From: CAZAPG01 sp964486935
GTDB lineage: Bacteria > Chloroflexota > Anaerolineae > 4572-78 > J111
DNA length: 64,000 nt
Direction: 5' to 3'
NCBI GenBank assembly: GCA_964486935.1
Contig: CAZAPG010000004.1
Location: forward strand, 1 to 64,000
Position numbers and translations under genes: made by a program. Positions 59,479-64,000 of this stretch are shown here, piece by piece. Each line of letters begins with the position of its first letter. Within the stretch, counting starts at the first letter, position 1. The notes below the pieces were generated by a model. The model was not told the DNA's origin and made no database searches. It saw only the letters and a list, made by a program, of their open reading frames with translations.

Positions 59479-61162
59479 CGAGTTTAATACCATAGCCAGG
59501 CAAGCCTATTCAAGATGGAATCGAGAGCCTGCGTCACCCTCATTTGGTTCATTTGATCGAGCCTATTGGGGTTGGAAATATAAAGACTTCAGTGATGCTA
59601 CATTACAATATGCAGCCAAGTTAGCTATTGAATATAGCCTTAAAGCCGGCTTAACCACAGGATTACCCCAATTGCTAAAGGGTTATGTGGCTTATTGTCG
59701 AAAGATTCAACTGGCAGACGGAAGTTTTAATCAATGCTATCCCAATGAAAAAACTCCTGGTGTTATTTATGATATTCTTTCAACCCTAATTTATGTGCGC
59801 CAGTGCCCCCTCCTTACCTCGACAGAAGCACAAAGTGACCTGGATGGAATCATTGAACGGGCTATAACTTTTGCCTTGCGGGTTGACGAAAAGCATGGCG
59901 AAATTGCAAACCACATTGCTGAATTTGCCTACGAATTACTGCACTATGCTCACTATGCCCACGATGACCGCGCCCGCCGCAAGGGTGAAGAATATCTTGA
60001 GCGTTTGTTGTCTTTATTTGATGAAACCGAAGGTTGGTTTCAAGAATATCAAGGGCCGGACCCGGGCTATCAAACTCGAACTTTACGGTATTTAACTAAA
60101 TGCGCGCTTTTGCTAGAACAAACTGAATTATGGGATGTAATAGGTAAGGCTGCCGACTTCATAGATACTGTCCTGATGCCAGATGGCTCTATTCATCCCA
60201 TGCTGGGCACTCGCTCAACAGCGTTACTATATCCATCTGCTTTTGAGATTTTGGCAGCCCGGGATGACTCATATCAGGCTTTGGCGGCGCGAGTGCGAGC
60301 AGGTTGGGAATGTGGCCGGGTTCCTTTGCCATCGTGGTTAGATTTTGATAACGCCACCCGCCTGGCTGATGACGCCAAAGATGCAGCCGATGCATATGCT
60401 GCAAATGCAAGTTGTCAAAAGCAATATGGCAGAATGCTAGGTAAAGATAAAGTAAATATCGCAACCCTCACTACCGTTGAACTACCTTCTTGTATAGATT
60501 ATCCTAATGCTGGTCTATTGGTTAGACGGCATAAAGATTATGCGTTGTACTTGGGATATCATCTGGGAGGCGTTGTTATTATATATGGGCTACAGAATGG
60601 TGAATGGCAATTATTATATGAAGATAGTGGTTACTTAGTGCGTTCAATGGATTTAAAAACAATTTGGCTCTCCCGTATGCCCGATTCCGGGTGTTTAATC
60701 GAGTCCTCGCCAGACCGTCTATTAGTTCAAGCCGATTTTTTTGAGTCGTTGCACGATGAAGTAACGCCAATTAGATTAGTATTATTGCGGGTCTTAAATA
60801 TGACGATTCTACGCTTTCAATGGATAGGGGATTTGTTTAGAAAAGTGGTAGTGCGTTATTTGATGAGTGGCCGGAAGAAAATCCCTTTGACTCTCCAGCG
60901 TGAGATTGTGATTGGGGTCGATAAGATTCACATTTCTGATTGCATCAATGGTACAGATGGTAAGTTGGCTTCAACCCATTGGGGACAGTTATTCCGCTGC
61001 CGGCGGCTCATAGGAATCCACATGGCCAGTTCGCGTTATTTTCAGAACCAGGAACTAGAGCCTATCCCTTTAGACTGGATGCACGAAATTGAATGGCAGG
61101 CCAATGGCGCAACCAGGCACCAAATTAAAGTAAAGATTTATCAGAATGGGGGTTTCAAGTAA
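59450..61162 (+). CDS. Unrecognised protein, predicted alpha/alpha toroid plus beta domain
   Basis: Seen: 570 residues, starting at an ATG inside the end of the DegT-like gene. Residues about 1-300 are helical, with spaced repeats such as KIQLADGSFNQCYPNEKTPG, VIYDILSTLIY, GWFQEYQGPDPGYQTRTLRYLTK and VLMPDGSIHP: DGSF-like turns between helix pairs suggest an (alpha/alpha)6 barrel as in polysaccharide lyases, glycoside hydrolases and terpene cyclases. Residues about 330-570 are rich in beta strands (LLVRRHKDYALYLGYHLGG), which would match the sandwich of heparinase-like lyases. No signal peptide, so it acts inside. I do not recognise the family with certainty. It is coupled on both sides (29-bp and 1-bp overlaps). 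Confidence 0.7.
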   Translation: MQPLINTYLNEFNTIARQAYSRWNREPASPSFGSFDRAYWGWKYKDFSDATLQYAAKLAIEYSLKAGLTTGLPQLLKGYVAYCRKIQLADGSFNQCYPNEKTPGVIYDILSTLIYVRQCPLLTSTEAQSDLDGIIERAITFALRVDEKHGEIANHIAEFAYELLHYAHYAHDDRARRKGEEYLERLLSLFDETEGWFQEYQGPDPGYQTRTLRYLTKCALLLEQTELWDVIGKAADFIDTVLMPDGSIHPMLGTRSTALLYPSAFEILAARDDSYQALAARVRAGWECGRVPLPSWLDFDNATRLADDAKDAADAYAANASCQKQYGRMLGKDKVNIATLTTVELPSCIDYPNAGLLVRRHKDYALYLGYHLGGVVIIYGLQNGEWQLLYEDSGYLVRSMDLKTIWLSRMPDSGCLIESSPDRLLVQADFFESLHDEVTPIRLVLLRVLNMTILRFQWIGDLFRKVVVRYLMSGRKKIPLTLQREIVIGVDKIHISDCINGTDGKLASTHWGQLFRCRRLIGIHMASSRYFQNQELEPIPLDWMHEIEWQANGATRHQIKVKIYQNGGFK

Positions 61163-62316
61163 TGATAGATGAATTCAAGAAAGCGTTATCGGTAAAAAAA
61201 CATCCGGGCATGAATGGACGCATGACTCTACCGCGTTTGGCATGGCAGGCGGTTCCCTTTGTAACCAGTCCGGTTGGCAAGGCCAAACCGCCTTTAACTG
61301 TATATTGGAGCGTTAACAGCGTCTGCAACCTCTATTGCAAAATGTGCGATGTTGGCATGGCTAATGTCGAGTCGAATTTTTTTAAAAATTTACGCATTAA
61401 CGGGAAGTTGCACGAAATAGCCATTGATCGCTTCAAAAGCGTTATTGATGAGGTTGCCCCTTATAAATCTATGATTTCAATTAACAGCACCGAGCCGTTA
61501 ATGTATAAACCCTTGGGCGAAGCGGTAGCTTACGCGCGTCATTGTGGCTTGGATGTGGCGGTCACAACGGGCGGATATTTGCTGCCCAAACGGGCCGAAG
61601 AGCTAGCCGAAGCTGGATTGTCACGATTAAACATAAGTATTGATGGCGCACCAGAACGTCACAATAAAATACGAGGGCGCAAGGATAGTTTTCAAAAATC
61701 TGCTGAAGGAATTGGTATTTTAAAGGAAAAAGCCAAGAGCCTGGGGCGTAATATTGAAGTACTGGCAAACTGTACCATCTCTAACTTAAATTATGATGAT
61801 TTGGAAGATTTTTATGATTCTTTAGCCAACTTGCCGGTTGACCGTATTAATTTTACTTATTACAGCTTTGTTACCGAAGAGATGGCTCAGGAACACAACG
61901 CTTTGTGGGGAGACAAGTATGAAGCTACTGTAAACTGCTTGGGGGATGAGGCTCAACCTTATTGGGTTGATGTTGATATTTTACACAGCCAAATTCAAGC
62001 CGTGCAAGCTAAAGACAAAGAATACAAAAAGGTTGCTTTTATGCCGTTTTTTAACAAAGAGCAACTTCGAACCTATTTTCACGAACCGCACAAATTTATG
62101 GGTCAGGGTCGCTGTGTGGTTAATTGGTTTATCGCCCAAATTATTGCCGATGGTGACGTGATCCCTTACACACGCTGTTATCATATTCCTCTCGGCAATA
62201 TCAATCAGCAGTCTTTTATGGAAATTTGGAATGGTGAAAAAGCCCAAGCCTGGCGCCAGGATTTACGCAAATACCGGCGTTTTCCGGCTTGTACTCGCTG
62301 TGACCAGGTCTACTAG
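61162..62316 (+). CDS. Radical SAM protein with SPASM-like C terminus
   Basis: Seen: 384 residues. The [4Fe-4S]-SAM motif is C-x3-C-x2-C in SVCNLYCKMCDVG (Cys55, Cys59, Cys62); ISINSTEPLMYKPL and LNISIDGAPERHNKIRG are conserved barrel segments. The C-terminal part has GQGRCVVNW, PYTRCYHIPLGNIN and FPACTRCDQVY, the cysteine pattern of a SPASM auxiliary-cluster domain. Known: SPASM enzymes modify peptides or small molecules, and some are aminoglycoside or sugar enzymes. Its ATG overlaps the previous stop (TAATG). No precursor-peptide gene is visible near it, so a glycan or sugar-nucleotide substrate is more likely (inference). Confidence 0.9.
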   Translation: MIDEFKKALSVKKHPGMNGRMTLPRLAWQAVPFVTSPVGKAKPPLTVYWSVNSVCNLYCKMCDVGMANVESNFFKNLRINGKLHEIAIDRFKSVIDEVAPYKSMISINSTEPLMYKPLGEAVAYARHCGLDVAVTTGGYLLPKRAEELAEAGLSRLNISIDGAPERHNKIRGRKDSFQKSAEGIGILKEKAKSLGRNIEVLANCTISNLNYDDLEDFYDSLANLPVDRINFTYYSFVTEEMAQEHNALWGDKYEATVNCLGDEAQPYWVDVDILHSQIQAVQAKDKEYKKVAFMPFFNKEQLRTYFHEPHKFMGQGRCVVNWFIAQIIADGDVIPYTRCYHIPLGNINQQSFMEIWNGEKAQAWRQDLRKYRRFPACTRCDQVY

Positions 62317-62410
62317 GATAATATTCAGCTTGATTTATGAAATCAGAACAATGTTTTGTCGTGTGTCCAGGCGAAGATGGCGTTCAATATTGCTTACAAA
62401 TCTATTTAAA

Positions 62411-62551
62411 TAGGAGTTACGCACTTAAAGACCTGACAGGTTTTTTAGGATAGATTTAACCGAAATTGACCTTCTCATCTGGCGATTTTCAAAAAAATTC
62501 AACGTTATGAAAACCTGTCAGGTCTTATCATCGCCAACTGCGTAAGTCCTA
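62411..62551. mobile_element. 141-bp MITE-like element
   Basis: Terminal inverted repeats TAGGAGTTACGCA and TGCGTAAGTCCTA (12 of 13 match), flanked by an exact 5-bp direct repeat TTAAA on each side. Inside, a second perfect 17-bp inverted repeat (AAGACCTGACAGGTTTT and complement) surrounds about 65 bp. No ORF. This is the structure of a non-autonomous transposon relic moved by a transposase encoded elsewhere. It separates the radical SAM gene from the next methyltransferase. Confidence 0.75.
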
Positions 62552-62578
62552 TTAAATATAAACCCTACACGTTGAGTT

Positions 62579-63286
62579 ATGTTTTGGAAAAAGGCTCGCA
62601 AGAAGTACGGTCATCTTACTTCGGAAGATGAAGATATTAGGAAGTTTATTCAACTGTCCCCTCAATTTCAAAAAGAGAGTTACCTGGGCTTAGTTGGTCA
62701 AATTCAGGATATTGGTCATCGCTGGGTTGCTCAACATACAACTGCCGGACCAGTCTTGGAAATAGGCTTTGGAGCAGGTCGGCATCGTCTATTTTATCAA
62801 AGACCGCTTGAAGAATATTTTGTATCTGAATACTCCACCTGGCACTTTCGCCCCGATACCCGTCTGGATTGCCATGAGCGAGGTGTGTGTTGCGATGCCC
62901 AAAAGTTGCCTTATCAAAACTCTTTCTTTCAGACCGTTATTTCTATCTATAATCTGGAACACATTGCCGATTTGAATAGCGTTTTTAGCGAAGTCCATCG
63001 AGTTCTTAAGCCTATTGGCCGCTTTCTTATAGCTTTACCGTGCGAAGGGGGTTTTTTATGGAATATAGGACGCGAATTGACAACACGACGGCAATTTAAG
63101 AAGCAATACGGCATAAATTATGATAAAGTTATAGGTTATGAACATGTCTGGGATTTTGCAGGGGTATTTGGCCAAATCAAGCAAAGCGAATTATTTTTAA
63201 TTAAAAAATTGCAAATGTTTCCATTTCTTGTACCAAGTCATCATTTAAATTTGATTGGTTGCATTGAATGTACAGTGAAGAAATAA
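62579..63286 (+). CDS. SAM-dependent methyltransferase
   Basis: Seen: 235 residues; motif I VLEIGFGAGRHRLFY, followed by SEYSTWHFRPDTRLDCHERG in place of the usual acidic beta2 end, LPYQNSFFQTVISIYNLEHI (motif IV region) and VHRVLKPIGRFLIALPCEGG. Class I methyltransferase of the type common in glycan loci. It is the first gene after the MITE-like element, whose insertion may have separated it from the upstream operon. The end overlaps the deacetylase start by 19 bp. Confidence 0.88.
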   Translation: MFWKKARKKYGHLTSEDEDIRKFIQLSPQFQKESYLGLVGQIQDIGHRWVAQHTTAGPVLEIGFGAGRHRLFYQRPLEEYFVSEYSTWHFRPDTRLDCHERGVCCDAQKLPYQNSFFQTVISIYNLEHIADLNSVFSEVHRVLKPIGRFLIALPCEGGFLWNIGRELTTRRQFKKQYGINYDKVIGYEHVWDFAGVFGQIKQSELFLIKKLQMFPFLVPSHHLNLIGCIECTVKK

Positions 63287-63849
63287 AGAGAGATAAAACG
63301 AGGTGTCAAATTAGTATCTCAGTTGATGTTGATACACTGCGTTACTATGCCAATTTTGCGCCAAATGGTCACATTAATGCTGATCCAACTCTATCTTATA
63401 CTATGCCTCAGTTGCTGGGGTTGTTTGAGGAATTAAATATTCGAGCTACACTATTTGTAATCGGTGAAACGGTTGTTGAACACCCTGGCTTATGGCGGCA
63501 AGCGGCTGAAGCTGGACACGAACTGGCCAGTCATTCTTATACACATCCGCAGGCATTTCATCAGCTTACATCTGATCAGAAGCGTAGAGAAATTTTAGAG
63601 TCCAAAAAAATAATTGAAGATTGTATTGGGCAATCAGTTATCGGTTTTCGAGCTCCGGCTTATAATATTGATCTTGAAGTTTTAAATCTATTGTTAGAAT
63701 CTGGCTATCATTATGATAGTTCATTTTTCCCGGGTTGGTACGTACCGCTTAGTAAGCTAGTTACCCGGTTGTTAAGCCCTACATATCAGCTTGTACAAGA
63801 AGTGGGAGATATAATTTTGTTACGAGAGGTGAATGCTGAACAAACGTAA
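63268..63849 (+). CDS. Short polysaccharide deacetylase (NodB-like)
   Basis: Seen: 193 residues with ISISVDVDTLRYYA (first motif), ELASHSYTHPQAFH (metal-binding His pair) and IGFRAPAYNIDLEVLNLL (third motif), matching carbohydrate esterase family 4 and the ArnD-like deformylases. It stops about 80-100 residues before the usual end, so the late Leu-His-containing motif of the family is missing. The reading frame closes where the next gene, in another frame, has already started with its own ribosome site, so the short form may be real, or a frameshift may have split it. Cytoplasmic by lack of a signal. Confidence 0.78.
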   Translation: MYSEEIKRDKTRCQISISVDVDTLRYYANFAPNGHINADPTLSYTMPQLLGLFEELNIRATLFVIGETVVEHPGLWRQAAEAGHELASHSYTHPQAFHQLTSDQKRREILESKKIIEDCIGQSVIGFRAPAYNIDLEVLNLLLESGYHYDSSFFPGWYVPLSKLVTRLLSPTYQLVQEVGDIILLREVNAEQT

Positions 63850-64000
63850 ATTATACATTCTAGCACGCGATGAGGATGTTTTTCACCCTGCTCTATTTAA
63901 CACCATTTTGTCAACTCAACCAGACAATTATACCGTATTAGGGGCAGCCATTGTTAAGAACCGTGAAACCCTGTTTCACTCAATACGTCACGTTTTGCGG
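63833..64000 (+). CDS. Formyltransferase-like protein, 5' part only
   Basis: Seen: the first 56 codons of an open frame cut by the window edge, beginning MLNKRKLYILARDEDVFHPA. A GAGAGG ribosome site lies just upstream, and the ATG overlaps the end of the deacetylase gene by 17 bp. The pattern (short strand, then DEDVFHPALFNTILST, then VLGAAIV) is like the start of formyl transferases related to methionyl-tRNA and sugar N-formyltransferases. With a deacetylase next to it, N-formylation of an amino sugar is conceivable, but too little is visible to be sure. Confidence 0.5.
   Translation, partial: MLNKRKLYILARDEDVFHPALFNTILSTQPDNYTVLGAAIVKNRETLFHSIRHVLR

Noticed and set aside
1..64000. CRISPR array, tRNA or rRNA genes
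   Set aside because: Intergenic regions were read for regularly spaced repeats, T-loop sequences and rRNA signatures; none was found.

Overview
The window looks like chromosomal DNA of a Chloroflexota bacterium, probably an Anaerolineae/Caldilineae-like lineage. This is an inference from overall protein character, large multi-GAF kinases, an exported protein with a YLPVIL-type segment, and moderate GC; no rRNA or marker tree is available here. I see no tRNA, rRNA, CRISPR array, intact transposase, integrase or phage gene. Almost every gene from 14.7 kb onward is on the + strand.

Region 1 (1-14.4 kb) is mostly housekeeping and signalling: two overlapping membrane histidine kinases on the minus strand, the replicative DNA polymerase III alpha subunit (dnaE), a phosphofructokinase with the sequence signature of pyrophosphate-dependent enzymes behind a long structured leader, a 1350-residue membrane kinase with about four GAF domains, and a Nudix hydrolase.

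Region 2 (14.7-29.9 kb) starts with a single-domain response regulator and a strong terminator. A consensus sigma-70 promoter overlapped downstream by a TetR-type palindrome then opens an export-like operon: lipoprotein periplasmic-adaptor homologue, TolB-like propeller, a second phosphofructokinase paralogue that has lost its catalytic aspartates, a LolD/MacB-type ATPase and a methyltransferase. After a terminator and a second promoter (with a 9-bp palindrome around its -35 box) come crtB, crtI and a carotenoid cleavage oxygenase, followed 20 bp later by a double-FtsX permease that would be the natural membrane partner of the ATPase, and then a separate MsbA-like ABC exporter. Carotenoid synthesis and cleavage are thus physically nested inside an ABC export system.

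Region 3 (30-64 kb, continuing past the edge) is a large surface-polysaccharide locus, visibly more AT-rich than the first 31 kb. It begins with a sugar dehydrogenase and a Wzm/Wzt-type O-antigen ABC exporter whose ATPase carries two C-terminal modules, followed by methyltransferase, SGNH hydrolase and sulfotransferase genes that could install chain-end or side-group modifications. Next come glycosyltransferases, three separate AsnB-type amidotransferases, a secreted transglutaminase-like protein, a membrane SGNH protein on the opposite strand, a GT-C membrane glycosyltransferase followed by a polyprenyl-phosphate-sugar synthase-like GT2, and a tightly coupled block (methyltransferase, deacetylase-like, FemAB-like, DegT-like, toroid-like unknown, radical SAM/SPASM). 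A 141-bp MITE-like element separates that block from a last methyltransferase, a short deacetylase and the start of a formyltransferase-like gene cut by the window end.

Repeats: two copies of a roughly 90-bp GC-rich palindromic element lie directly after the stop codons of dnaE and of the MsbA-like exporter; a MITE-like element lies at 62.4 kb and smaller related-looking palindromes at 14.4 and 18.6 kb.
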